DNA of 64,000 bases from DYIU01 sp038326775. Lineage in GTDB: Bacteria > Actinomycetota > Geothermincolia > Fen-727 > Anoxymicrobiaceae. This document shows positions 7,614 to 16,037 of the stretch, piece after piece. Every line of letters starts with the position of its first letter. Within the stretch, counting starts at the first letter, position 1. The notes beneath the pieces are model-generated. The model searched no databases, had not been told where the DNA came from, and was given only the letters and a program-made list of their open reading frames with translations. Where the stretch lies: the NCBI GenBank assembly GCA_038326775.1, contig JBBQKJ010000005.1, positions 38,093-102,092 on the forward strand. The letters run 5' to 3'. A program made the translations under genes and the position numbers.

Positions 7614-9020
7614 ATGACTGAAACCGAAGGTGCGGCGCGAGGAGAACCGTTGTTCTCGGCCCCTATCGCTTTCGTGACCCTGATCGACCCGCGGGACGAG
7701 TTCTTCGAGAACTTCCTGTCGGCGAAGGGCGCGGACCTCAAGGAGCAGTTCCTGCTGGCGCACCAGTCCCTGAAGGAATCGCTCGCAGGCGAGGACCTGG
7801 TAGACCTGGGTGTCGTCGACAGGAGGGAAAAAGCCTACCGGGCGGCTGAAAAGGCCGTGGAATCGGACAGCGGCGGGCTGATCATAAACCTCCCCGGCTG
7901 GGCCCCTCCCGGTTGGGGTGGCGTCATGTCAGAACGGACAGGCCAACCCATCCTCATAAACGCTCCATTCGCGCTGTCGGGACCGATGGCGATGCGCGGG
8001 GAGCTGGAGGCGCTGGGCGCCGACTACGAGATATCCCTTGGCGAAGCCGAAAAGATCGAGCAGTTCGTCAACCGGGTCAAGGCCGGGAAGCTCCTTTCCT
8101 CACTTCGCGGCAAGAGGTTCGGCAGCGTGGGCGGCCTCTGCATGGACATGCACTACGCCGAGATAGCCTCAGCGCAGGCCCTCCTGGAATTCGGGCTGGA
8201 AGTCGTCCACCTGGACGGGGCCGGGATCATCAGCCGCGCGGAGACTGTCAGCCCCGGGAGGCTTGATGCTTTCACGTCCCGCTTTAAAGAGGCGGCCGCC
8301 GAGTTTCCCATCGACAGCACGGGCATTCTCAAGAGGCAGTTATCGTTCTATCTCGCGCTCAAGGACATCCTTGAAGAAGAAGGTGTCGACTTCGCTTCCG
8401 TGAAGTGCCAGCCGGAGTTCTCGGACATCCACGGGGCGCTGTGTTTCGCGCCAGCCTTCCTCCCGCTTTCGCGCGACCTCGAGAACGACAAGAAGATGAT
8501 ACCCATGTCTTGCGAAGGCGACTTCTTCGCTTCCCTTGCCGGTTACCTTCTCATGCTGCTCTCCGGCGCGCCTCCCCTTTTCGCCGATTTCATCATGCCG
8601 CTCTTCGAGGAGGGCCTGCTCGCGCTGCAAAACTGCGGGGGCGCACCGCCGTGTTACGCGGGCGGGGGCGCTGACCCGGCGAAGAACCTCGGGGGGGTGC
8701 GCGTCGTGCCGAACGTGCAGGGGGCCAGCGGCTCCTACTGCATGGACTTCATGACGAAAGACATAGAGCACGTCACGCTTCTCGGGATGGGCAGGAGGCG
8801 ATCGTCCTACTGGGCGGGCTGCCACAGGGGCGAGGTGGTGAAAAGGGAGGATCTGAAGCCACTGCTCATGGACTGGCCGACGCTTTTTCTGAAGGTGGAA
8901 GACGCCAGGGCGTGCCTCCGGCATTTCTACACCCAGCACGTCTCGCTGGTGCCCGGCGATCATGTGTCAGTGCTCGAGGAGTTGAAGGCACTCGTGGAAG
9001 GCCGAAACTCTGATGGGTAA
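7614..9020 (+). CDS. L-fucose/L-arabinose isomerase-like protein
   Basis: 468 residues in the FucI/AraA-like fold. Visible family features are CQPEFSDIHGALCFAPAFLP and SCEGDFFASLAG, which carry the acidic metal ligands, and a Cys-rich NCGGAPPCYAGGG segment. It is expected to interconvert an aldose and a ketose with a divalent metal. ATG 7614 follows GTGAGGG and is preferred over 7581. The end overlaps the PfkB kinase by 8 nt. Isomerase, kinase and aldolase follow in order, so the ketose is likely phosphorylated and cleaved. The sugar is unknown: a deoxy- or sulfo-sugar, or a pentose, are possible. Confidence 0.8.
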   Translation: MTETEGAARGEPLFSAPIAFVTLIDPRDEFFENFLSAKGADLKEQFLLAHQSLKESLAGEDLVDLGVVDRREKAYRAAEKAVESDSGGLIINLPGWAPPGWGGVMSERTGQPILINAPFALSGPMAMRGELEALGADYEISLGEAEKIEQFVNRVKAGKLLSSLRGKRFGSVGGLCMDMHYAEIASAQALLEFGLEVVHLDGAGIISRAETVSPGRLDAFTSRFKEAAAEFPIDSTGILKRQLSFYLALKDILEEEGVDFASVKCQPEFSDIHGALCFAPAFLPLSRDLENDKKMIPMSCEGDFFASLAGYLLMLLSGAPPLFADFIMPLFEEGLLALQNCGGAPPCYAGGGADPAKNLGGVRVVPNVQGASGSYCMDFMTKDIEHVTLLGMGRRRSSYWAGCHRGEVVKREDLKPLLMDWPTLFLKVEDARACLRHFYTQHVSLVPGDHVSVLEELKALVEGRNSDG

Positions 9021-9927
9021 ATACGTGCTCGGTATCGGCGTCTCGGTCGTGGACATAATCGGCAAGACGTTCGGGTTCCCCGAGCCGGACGGTTACTCGC
9101 TGCTGCTGGAGTACGACAGGCAGGTGGGAGGAATCGTATCGAACGCCCTCGTCTCCCTTTCCCGCCTGGGCATCCCCACGAAGTGGCTGGGCAAGGTGGG
9201 CGACGACGAGTTCGGGAGGATCATCCTCGAGGACATGCGGCGTGAAGGAGTCGAGCTCGAGGTCGAGACAGACCCTGTCGACCCGTCGCCGTTGAGCCTT
9301 ATCATCGTGGACTCCCGGACGGGTTCACGAAGCATCAATTTTCGCCCCGGTTGCTCGTTCGCCTACGGACGGGAAGTGCCCGTAGAGGTGCTGAAGGGCG
9401 CGGAGATAATCCACCTCGACGGCTTCTTTCCCGATGCGGCCATGCAGGCGGCGGCTTTCGGTCGGAGCACCGGTACGAAAGTGTCGGTCGACGCGGGCAT
9501 GAAGTTCCCCGGACTCGAGGAGATGCTGGATAAAGTCGACATCTTCATACCGAGCCTCGCCGTGGCCAGGGAGCTTTCCGGAGAGCAACGCCCGGAAGAC
9601 TGCCTGGGAAAGCTCGCGGAAATGGGTCCCGGTACGATAGTTATAACGATGGGGGCGGAAGGTAGTATCGGTCGCGAAGGCGCCCGGATTGTGAGCGCGG
9701 AAGCGATCGATGTTGACGTCGTGGATACCACGGGATGCGGAGACGCCTACCACGGCGGCTTCCTTTACGGAGAGCTGAAAGGCTGGGACCTTGGAGCCAG
9801 GATGCTGTTCGCGAGCGCTTACGCTTCGCTCAAGGCGACCCGCCTCGGCGGGAGGAAAGGCCTTCCGGACAGGGCGGAGATGAAGGAGTTCCTGCGCGAG
9901 AAGGAAATAGGCCTGTCCACAGACTGA
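9013..9927 (+). CDS. PfkB-family carbohydrate kinase
   Basis: 304-residue ribokinase-fold sugar kinase. The N-terminal GIGVSVVDIIGK and GGIVSNALVSLSRLG are the sugar-binding signature. DTTGCGDAYHGGF is the C-terminal PfkB signature with the catalytic Asp, where the usual GAGD is GCGD. It overlaps the isomerase gene by 8 nt and precedes two aldolase-fold genes. It probably phosphorylates the ketose made by the isomerase before aldol cleavage. Confidence 0.9.
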   Translation: MGKYVLGIGVSVVDIIGKTFGFPEPDGYSLLLEYDRQVGGIVSNALVSLSRLGIPTKWLGKVGDDEFGRIILEDMRREGVELEVETDPVDPSPLSLIIVDSRTGSRSINFRPGCSFAYGREVPVEVLKGAEIIHLDGFFPDAAMQAAAFGRSTGTKVSVDAGMKFPGLEEMLDKVDIFIPSLAVARELSGEQRPEDCLGKLAEMGPGTIVITMGAEGSIGREGARIVSAEAIDVDVVDTTGCGDAYHGGFLYGELKGWDLGARMLFASAYASLKATRLGGRKGLPDRAEMKEFLREKEIGLSTD

Positions 9928-9934
9928 AGGCGGG

Positions 9935-10501
9935 ATGATGGAAGGAATCCGGATAAGATCGAGCAGGTTTACGTGCGAGGGTTCGCGGCTCGTTGACCTG
10001 ACCCTCGGGGTTGAACACGAGTCCGGCCCAGGCGCCTACATAGCGTATCCCTACCAGGTCGAACGCCTCACCGCAAAGCCTGCGGATGCGTTCGGCATTT
10101 TCCTTCTCATACGTCTCAGCTCCTGGGATGGCGAAAGAGTCTCGCTCCTCTACGACCCCCGCACGGTCCCGTTCTTCGGCGGTGACGGTTGCCTGGTTGA
10201 CCTGGTCGCGGGGCATGGTGACAGGCCGGAGATCGAGTCCCTCGCGATACTGAGCGGCGCGAGGCGAGAGGCGCACTCCCTGGGGCTTCCGGTCGTCTGC
10301 CGGGTCATCTTCAATCCCGGGCCGTACCTCGAGGATATTGCCAACTGCCTCAACGTGCACCTGACCATCGCCGAGGAGATGGGGGCGGACGCCGTCATCC
10401 TGCCACGGGTTGCCGAGGGCGAGCTCGCGAGGTTGAGAAGGCCCATGGTCCCGTATTTCCGTACCGTGACTGAAGGAATATACGAAAGCAGGCCGATTTG
10501 A
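9935..10501 (+). CDS. Short, probably non-catalytic paralogue of class I aldolase
   Basis: 188 residues not matching an annotated family at first sight. Read beside the next gene it follows the same DeoC/FbaB-type barrel: LGVEHESGPG at the start, REAHSLGLPVVCRV in the middle, then AEEMGADAVILPR. In the active paralogue the last segment is AGLGASALKVPF with the Schiff-base Lys. Here that Lys is Ile, and the last barrel strands are absent. It is translated with the aldolase through a TTGA overlap. It may be a partner subunit or a decaying duplicate; both are inference. Confidence 0.65.
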   Translation: MMEGIRIRSSRFTCEGSRLVDLTLGVEHESGPGAYIAYPYQVERLTAKPADAFGIFLLIRLSSWDGERVSLLYDPRTVPFFGGDGCLVDLVAGHGDRPEIESLAILSGARREAHSLGLPVVCRVIFNPGPYLEDIANCLNVHLTIAEEMGADAVILPRVAEGELARLRRPMVPYFRTVTEGIYESRPI

Positions 10502-11298
10502 AAGGGAAGGAGATCAGGTTAACCAGGCTTAGAGGCGCCGGCGACGGCAGGAGCTTCGTCGTCGCGGCCGACCACCCCTTCCTTACGGGCCCCTCAAAAG
10601 GTACATCCGACCTTGGGGAGACGCTTGCAAAAGTCGTCAGGGGGAAGCCCGACGCGATACTCCTCGGGCTGAGCAGGGCGCGTCAGCTGGCGCACCTGTT
10701 CGAAGGGCGCCGGGGCCCCGCGCTCATCGTCAGGGCCGACTGGTTCAGCGCGCCCCGCATCTTCTCGGATCACGCTCCGCTGCACAGCATCGAGAAATTC
10801 ATCGCCGCCTCGGCCGAGGAAGCTTTCGCGGCCGGGGCCGAAGCGGTCATGGCCTACTACCTGGCCGGCCTCACGCCCGCCTTCGAGGAGGTATGCTGGG
10901 CACAGGTGTGCGGGCTCCTGGCGGAGTGCGAAAGCCTGGGGCTCCCCCTGATCGTGGAACCGTTGATCGGCAACCTCGCCCTCCCCCCGGAAGGAAAGAA
11001 CGAGCTGCTGCTCGAAGCCTGCAGGGTGATAGCGGGTCTCGGCGCCTCGGCGCTGAAGGTCCCTTTCGTTGACGACGCCGGCCTGAAGGCGCTCACCGGC
11101 GAAGTCGATATCCCCGTGTGGGTGCTCGGCGGGGAAAAGGTCGAAGAGGACGTCGCCTGCGAGATGGCGAGGAAATACATCTCCCTGGGCGCGGACGGCA
11201 TTGTCTTCGGCCGAAACGTGATCCAGTCGGACGACCCCGAGAAGACAGGCCTGAGACTCAGGGAAATAGTGCACGGAAGCCGGGGCGCAGCCTCCTGA
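10498..11298 (+). CDS. Class I aldolase, DeoC/LacD/FbaB type
   Basis: 266-residue TIM-barrel aldolase. VVAADHPF near the N-terminus, EPLIGNLALPP, ALKVPF (Lys expected to form the Schiff base) and GADGIVFGRNV (phosphate-binding end) are visible. TTG at 10498 overlaps the preceding TGA, so translation is coupled. As the last gene of the isomerase-kinase-aldolase operon it likely cleaves a ketose 1-phosphate to DHAP and an aldehyde. Confidence 0.8.
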   Translation: MKGKEIRLTRLRGAGDGRSFVVAADHPFLTGPSKGTSDLGETLAKVVRGKPDAILLGLSRARQLAHLFEGRRGPALIVRADWFSAPRIFSDHAPLHSIEKFIAASAEEAFAAGAEAVMAYYLAGLTPAFEEVCWAQVCGLLAECESLGLPLIVEPLIGNLALPPEGKNELLLEACRVIAGLGASALKVPFVDDAGLKALTGEVDIPVWVLGGEKVEEDVACEMARKYISLGADGIVFGRNVIQSDDPEKTGLRLREIVHGSRGAAS

Positions 11299-11337
11299 TC
11301 CACCTCAACCCGCTCTCCCGATGACCTCGGGGCGCTC

Positions 11338-12579
11338 TCACGCGCACGCTTCCCGGGCCTTCTCCCAGTAGAAACGAAGGTACTCCTTCAGGGCCTCGAA
11401 CGTCTCGGCGGTGCGCTCCACCTCGATCTCCGACTCGAAGGACGTAAGGTCCCCGGTCTTCTTGACGAAATGAGCGGTTCGCGCGCAGAACAAGGGCATC
11501 AGCGCGTCGGTCACGACGTCACAGTCCAGGGGGCCGAAGTTGTAAGCTACGGCGAAGTCGTACACGGAGCGCACCCAGAGGCCGCTCGAGAACTCGTAAT
11601 CTGCCTCAGCGAGCCGGTGCGCCTTTTCGACCTGCTTGAAATTCTCTCTCCGCAATATCAACCGCCAGAGGCTCTCCAGCTCCTCGAAGCCTCTGTGGAA
11701 GTGGTCGAGGAGGTTCTCGAACGAGACCTCCGCCACCTCGGGCTCGTCTTCGCACTCCTCGCCCAGCACCGGCGCCGGCTTCGAGCCGCGGATCTCCCTC
11801 CAGTTATGCTCGTAATCACGCATAAGGTCGAACATGGTGGCGGTCACCTGGTGGAACATCGCCCCGAGATCGCTTCCCGGGTCTTTGTTGTTGTGCAGCT
11901 TCAACCCCATGCACGCCTGGCAGACGCGGAATCCCTCGTTGATCGCGAGGGTGGTCATCCAGATATCGATACCGAAGCGCGCGATATGTGTATCCCAGAC
12001 ATCGCGCCTGGAGTAAACAGCGGCGAGCTTCCCCGAAAACCCGAAATCGCCACCAATAGGCTGCCTGATACGCTTCCCGTACAGGGCGCGCGTAAGCGGG
12101 TAGGCGAGCGAGTTGGTGATGGTCCCATCGTACTTGTAGCGCAGGTAATGCGGGCTCACGAAGTCGAACCTCTCCTCGACGACAGGGCCGCCCAGGTACT
12201 TTATCCACTCCGGAGTGATGCTGCGGAGGTCCGAATCCACTACGACGCAGGCCTTCACGCCCAGGCGGGTGGCTATCTCGAAGATGGTGTTGAAAGCGCT
12301 GCCCTTTCCGGCGATGCCGCGGTATGGGGTGACTATTTTGCTCACCTGCGGTGGGACCGGGGTCGAGAGCACCACGTCGCGCGTACGGTCGGTCGAACCT
12401 CCGTCGGAGTTCACCAGAACCGGCTTCATGCCCGGGAAGTACTTGACCATGCCGTTGGCGGCCTGCTTCACCACGTATGATATCGTGTCGGCGTTTCTGA
12501 ACGAAGGTATGCCGACCAGTATGTCGGCTTTGCCTATTCTCTCGATATCCTCGATGACCGCTTGCTCTAGTATCGTCAA
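11338..12579 (-). CDS. Glycosyltransferase, glucosylglycerate/mannosylglycerate synthase-like
   Basis: 413-residue GT-A enzyme. ILVGIPSFRNADTIS is the nucleotide-sugar binding start, VNSDGGSTD and VVVDSDLRS carry the metal-binding Asp residues, and the long helical C-terminus resembles synthases of glycosylglycerate-type compatible solutes. The start is TTG 12579. It is paired with a second glycosyltransferase upstream on the same strand. The exact donor and acceptor cannot be read. Confidence 0.75.
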   Translation of the reverse strand: MTILEQAVIEDIERIGKADILVGIPSFRNADTISYVVKQAANGMVKYFPGMKPVLVNSDGGSTDRTRDVVLSTPVPPQVSKIVTPYRGIAGKGSAFNTIFEIATRLGVKACVVVDSDLRSITPEWIKYLGGPVVEERFDFVSPHYLRYKYDGTITNSLAYPLTRALYGKRIRQPIGGDFGFSGKLAAVYSRRDVWDTHIARFGIDIWMTTLAINEGFRVCQACMGLKLHNNKDPGSDLGAMFHQVTATMFDLMRDYEHNWREIRGSKPAPVLGEECEDEPEVAEVSFENLLDHFHRGFEELESLWRLILRRENFKQVEKAHRLAEADYEFSSGLWVRSVYDFAVAYNFGPLDCDVVTDALMPLFCARTAHFVKKTGDLTSFESEIEVERTAETFEALKEYLRFYWEKAREACA

Positions 12580-12698
12580 TTGCCCAACTCTGTATTTATC
12601 GGCGTCGATATACTATTCGCCACTGTTGCGGAGCTTCTTGCCTCGCGGCGCTTCGATCTTATTGACCGGCCCGACCTGCCCTGGACTCAGGCTCCGCC

Positions 12699-13910
12699 TC
12701 ACATGCCTGCGAGCAGGTCCTCCGACAGGGTCTCGTCGTCGGCCAGGAAGCCCATGAGCTTCTCCCAGCGGGCCTGGCAATCGAGGTACCACCGGAACGG
12801 GTCGTGCCTCGGCGGCGCGTCGAAGCGAGCCAGCTTTATGTTGCGCATGCTCTCGGTGAAGCCGAAGCTGTCGTTCTGCTGCATGTAATTAAGGCCCATC
12901 AGGACCGAGGTCCTGAACACCATGTCTTCCAGGTCGTCCCGCATGCACCCGCCGGGATAGGGGTCGAGCTCATCGACCTCCACGCGGCGCAGGCCCTCGA
13001 CCTGCACCTGCCGGCGAAGTTTCTCCCGGGCGTAGACGAATCGGTAGATGTTCTCCCTGAAGTGCTGCCAGGACGGCACCTTTGTCTTTGGGGGCAGGTG
13101 CTTGATCGAAAGCTCACGGTCTAGCAGGAAATCAATGTCGAAGAACTTGCAGTTGGTGAGGAAATCTATGTCCTCACCTCTTCTGACGTTGGGGTCGAAC
13201 GCCACCTTGCGGAAGACCCGGCGGTGGATGAGCATGTTGCCCCCGAACACGAACGGGGTGGGCTTGAGCCTGGGCTCCTCCCCTATTATCATGAAAGCCT
13301 CGTTCATGAGGCGCTCCATTGGCCACTCGGTCATCCACCAGTCCACGGGCGGCGGCAGCAGGTAGCGCCCCTCCGGGCCAAGGTAGTAGCCCGCGACAGC
13401 GCCCACAAACCTGCCCTCATGCTCGGTGCCGATCGTCTCGAAGACCTTGTCCATATACGCGGGGTCTTCGTAGACCTGGTCGTCGTCGAAGAGGACGGCG
13501 ACCTCTGAGCGGGCGAGTTCGGCCGAGATAAGGCACATGTTTCTTATGTTTGAATAACCAGTGAGAGAGACCAGTTCGGACGGTATGTCAACTGCGGACA
13601 GGGCGAGCCTCTTCCTTATCCTGCTTTCGAAGCTGTGCGAGACGACCGCCACCGGGTAGCTGTCACGGAACGGCTCGGCTATCTTCCTGACCTTCTCCTC
13701 GACGTCGGCCGCTATCTCGCTGTTCGTGGCACAGGCCAGGACCACTACGTTGAAGTCGCGGTTCTCGAGCACTTCGATGCTCGCGAGCGAGCGGCCCAGC
13801 GTTCCATCGAAGTCGAGTGGGGTGGGATGGTCGTAGACAGCATCCTCGAGGTCGAGGGGCTCCTTCGATGAGCGTCCCCAGTAAGACGGTATCACGATGG
13901 TTGCGCGCAC
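12699..13910 (-). CDS. Glycosyltransferase family 2-like protein
   Basis: 403 residues. It starts ATIVIPSYWGRSS, has TGYSNIRNMCLISAELA and the metal site VAVLFDDDQVYED, then GGNMLIHRRVF and a RRGEDIDFL acceptor-side motif. This matches a GT-A inverting fold. Its C-terminal third (about residues 280-403) is unusual and I do not recognise it. It sits 119 bp upstream of the solute-synthase-like gene; the two probably serve one glycoconjugate or compatible-solute pathway. Confidence 0.75.
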   Translation of the reverse strand: MRATIVIPSYWGRSSKEPLDLEDAVYDHPTPLDFDGTLGRSLASIEVLENRDFNVVVLACATNSEIAADVEEKVRKIAEPFRDSYPVAVVSHSFESRIRKRLALSAVDIPSELVSLTGYSNIRNMCLISAELARSEVAVLFDDDQVYEDPAYMDKVFETIGTEHEGRFVGAVAGYYLGPEGRYLLPPPVDWWMTEWPMERLMNEAFMIIGEEPRLKPTPFVFGGNMLIHRRVFRKVAFDPNVRRGEDIDFLTNCKFFDIDFLLDRELSIKHLPPKTKVPSWQHFRENIYRFVYAREKLRRQVQVEGLRRVEVDELDPYPGGCMRDDLEDMVFRTSVLMGLNYMQQNDSFGFTESMRNIKLARFDAPPRHDPFRWYLDCQARWEKLMGFLADDETLSEDLLAGM

Positions 13911-13934
13911 CTTACTCTCCCTTCCACTGGTGTC

Positions 13935-15035
13935 TCAACCGATGATTTCTTCGAGGGCCTTGATGACGGCGCGGTTCTGCTCGGGAGTGCCTATCGTGAG
14001 CCTGATGCATCCTGGATAACCGAGCGAGCCCCCGTCTCGCGCGATTATCCCCTTCTCGAGGAGCCTCTCATAAAGCGCTTCGGTGACTCGGTCAAAGCGA
14101 AAGAGTATGAAGTTGGCCTGGGTGGGAATCGGCTCAAGACCCAGGCGCTCGAGCTCGCCGGCCAGCGACCGCTTTCCCTCGGAGTTCATCCTGCGGCACA
14201 GCTCGAGATGCCCCTCGTCCTCCAGGGCGGCTATCGCCGCAACCTGCGCCAGCCTGTTCACGTTGAACGGCGGCCTGACCCTCTCGAGAAAATCGACCAC
14301 CCGCGGGTCGGCCATGCCGTATCCCACTCGCAGGCCCGCAAGGCCGTATATCTTGGAGAAAGTACGCAGCACGACCAGGTTCGGATACCTGTCGAGGTAC
14401 GGCAGGCTTTCAGGGTAATCGGGGTCGTCCACGTACTCGCAGTACGCCTCATCCCAGATCAGCAGCACCTCCGGCGGAAGCCCATCGAGCATCCGCTCGA
14501 GCTCATCGGTGGTGCATATAGTACCCGTGGGATTGTGCGGAGTCCCAACAAAGACCGCTTTTGTCCTGGCGTCGATGGCAGAGAGCATCTCATCCACGTG
14601 GTGGCAGTGGTCGAGAAGCGGTACGTATGCCAGGCGCGCCCCCATTGTCATGCCCGAAAGGAAATAAGATGAAAAAGTGGGATCGCCCATGACCGCGACG
14701 TCCCCCTGGTCGAAGAACGCGTAAAACACAAAGTCGATTATCTCGTCGGTGCCGTTTCCGAAGATGAACCGCTCGGGCGCCACGCCCAGCCTCTCGGACA
14801 GGCGCTCACGCAAAGCGCCGCAGGCACCGTCTGGATAGAGCGAGGCGTCGCCCGCCGCCAGACGAACTGCCTCGACCGCTCGCTGGGACGGGCCGAGCTG
14901 GTTCTCGTTCGAGCCGAGCTTGAGCACCTCTTCTACCCCGTAACGGCGTTTAACGTCCTCAGTGTCCAGGCCCGGGCTGTAGACGGGTAGGCCCCGTATC
15001 TCCTTCCTGGTCATCCTTTCAAAGTCGAATTCCAT
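13935..15035 (-). CDS. hisC: Histidinol-phosphate aminotransferase family protein
   Basis: PLP enzyme of fold type I, 366 residues. Visible are SNENQLGPS, GNGTDEIIDFVF, TPHNPTGT, DEAYCEYV and TFSKIYGLAGLRVG, with the Lys that binds PLP. This is the HisC family, which transfers amino groups to imidazole acetol phosphate and sometimes aromatic keto acids. No other his genes are near, so an aromatic or other role is possible. ATG 15035 starts MEFDFERM; GTG codons at 15044 and 15041 are alternatives. It starts 15 nt after the GGDEF gene. Confidence 0.85.
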   Translation of the reverse strand: MEFDFERMTRKEIRGLPVYSPGLDTEDVKRRYGVEEVLKLGSNENQLGPSQRAVEAVRLAAGDASLYPDGACGALRERLSERLGVAPERFIFGNGTDEIIDFVFYAFFDQGDVAVMGDPTFSSYFLSGMTMGARLAYVPLLDHCHHVDEMLSAIDARTKAVFVGTPHNPTGTICTTDELERMLDGLPPEVLLIWDEAYCEYVDDPDYPESLPYLDRYPNLVVLRTFSKIYGLAGLRVGYGMADPRVVDFLERVRPPFNVNRLAQVAAIAALEDEGHLELCRRMNSEGKRSLAGELERLGLEPIPTQANFILFRFDRVTEALYERLLEKGIIARDGGSLGYPGCIRLTIGTPEQNRAVIKALEEIIG

Positions 15036-15049
15036 AATCACCACGGGGG

Positions 15050-15931
15050 TCAGCCCCCCATCTCCTCCCTCATCAGGCTCTCGTTAGCCTCCTGGAACAG
15101 CGCCTCGCCTTCATCCCCGTGTCTGGGGTAAGAAGCCATGCCTATCTCAATGCTCACTTCTGAGGAAGGCCCGCTTTTCTCTACCAGGTACTCAATGACC
15201 TGGATCCTGAGCCTTCCGGCGGCGGTGAACGCGTCCTCGGACCTGGTCTCCGGCACCAGGATCGCGAACTTCCCGCACTCGACCCGGGCCAGGATGTCGG
15301 ATGCCCGGGAGTTCCGGCGCAGCACGCGCGCCACCGCCCTCATAAGCTCGGCCTCCTCCTCCGAGTCAGGCTCGAACTGCGAATCGACGTGGAGCACCAC
15401 CACCGTGACGTCTCGAAGGTACCTCTCTGAACGCTTTATCTCCTCCTCCAGGCGAGTCATGAAATACAGCTTGTTAAAGACGCCTGTGACCGGATCCCTC
15501 AGCGGGTCCAGACCATCCGCGATCGGTTCCCTGCTCTGATAAGCATGCAACGTCGCCTGAAGCAGGTTGTTAAAGCACTGCAGGACCCGCTTCTCGGTAG
15601 CGAAGTCGTGCACCCTTTCCGACCTGCCACGCCGGAACTCCCAGAAGACGTCTCGCAGCAGGATATGCTCCTGCATGACTTTCTCGATGGGCACGTTGTG
15701 ATACCTGCGGCGTACCCCCTGCTCTCCGGCGACCCTGTAGATCGAACCAAACGGGAGAAACTCCTGCAGGAACAAATCGTCGTCAACGCTGGCGAGCAGG
15801 CCGGCGTACATCGACTCGACCTCCAGCTCGCTCTCGGCGTCCCACAACTGCTCCAGGCCCTCATCGACCAGGCCTTGCCTGAACGCCTGAACCATCTTCT
15901 TCAGGTTGCGCTTCTGTGAGAAAGGACCCAC
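15050..15931 (-). CDS. Degenerate GGDEF-domain protein
   Basis: 293 residues. The N-terminal half (1-140) is acidic and of unknown fold. The second half begins DPVTGVFNKLYFMTRLEEE, the usual start of a diguanylate cyclase domain. At the active-site loop, where GG[D/E]EF is expected, the sequence is RVECGKFAILVP, so c-di-GMP synthesis is unlikely. It may bind nucleotide or act as a sensor or scaffold. It is divergent from the hydantoinase genes and lies just upstream of the aminotransferase. Confidence 0.7.
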   Translation of the reverse strand: MGPFSQKRNLKKMVQAFRQGLVDEGLEQLWDAESELEVESMYAGLLASVDDDLFLQEFLPFGSIYRVAGEQGVRRRYHNVPIEKVMQEHILLRDVFWEFRRGRSERVHDFATEKRVLQCFNNLLQATLHAYQSREPIADGLDPLRDPVTGVFNKLYFMTRLEEEIKRSERYLRDVTVVVLHVDSQFEPDSEEEAELMRAVARVLRRNSRASDILARVECGKFAILVPETRSEDAFTAAGRLRIQVIEYLVEKSGPSSEVSIEIGMASYPRHGDEGEALFQEANESLMREEMGG

Positions 15932-16037
15932 TGCTCCTCCATGCTTTGCCCTGCTGCGCGCTATTCTATATTATCGCCCTGAGGCCATGGAAGGAAATGG
16001 GACTGCATTGTTCAACGGTTCCGCAGGAGAGGGGTTT

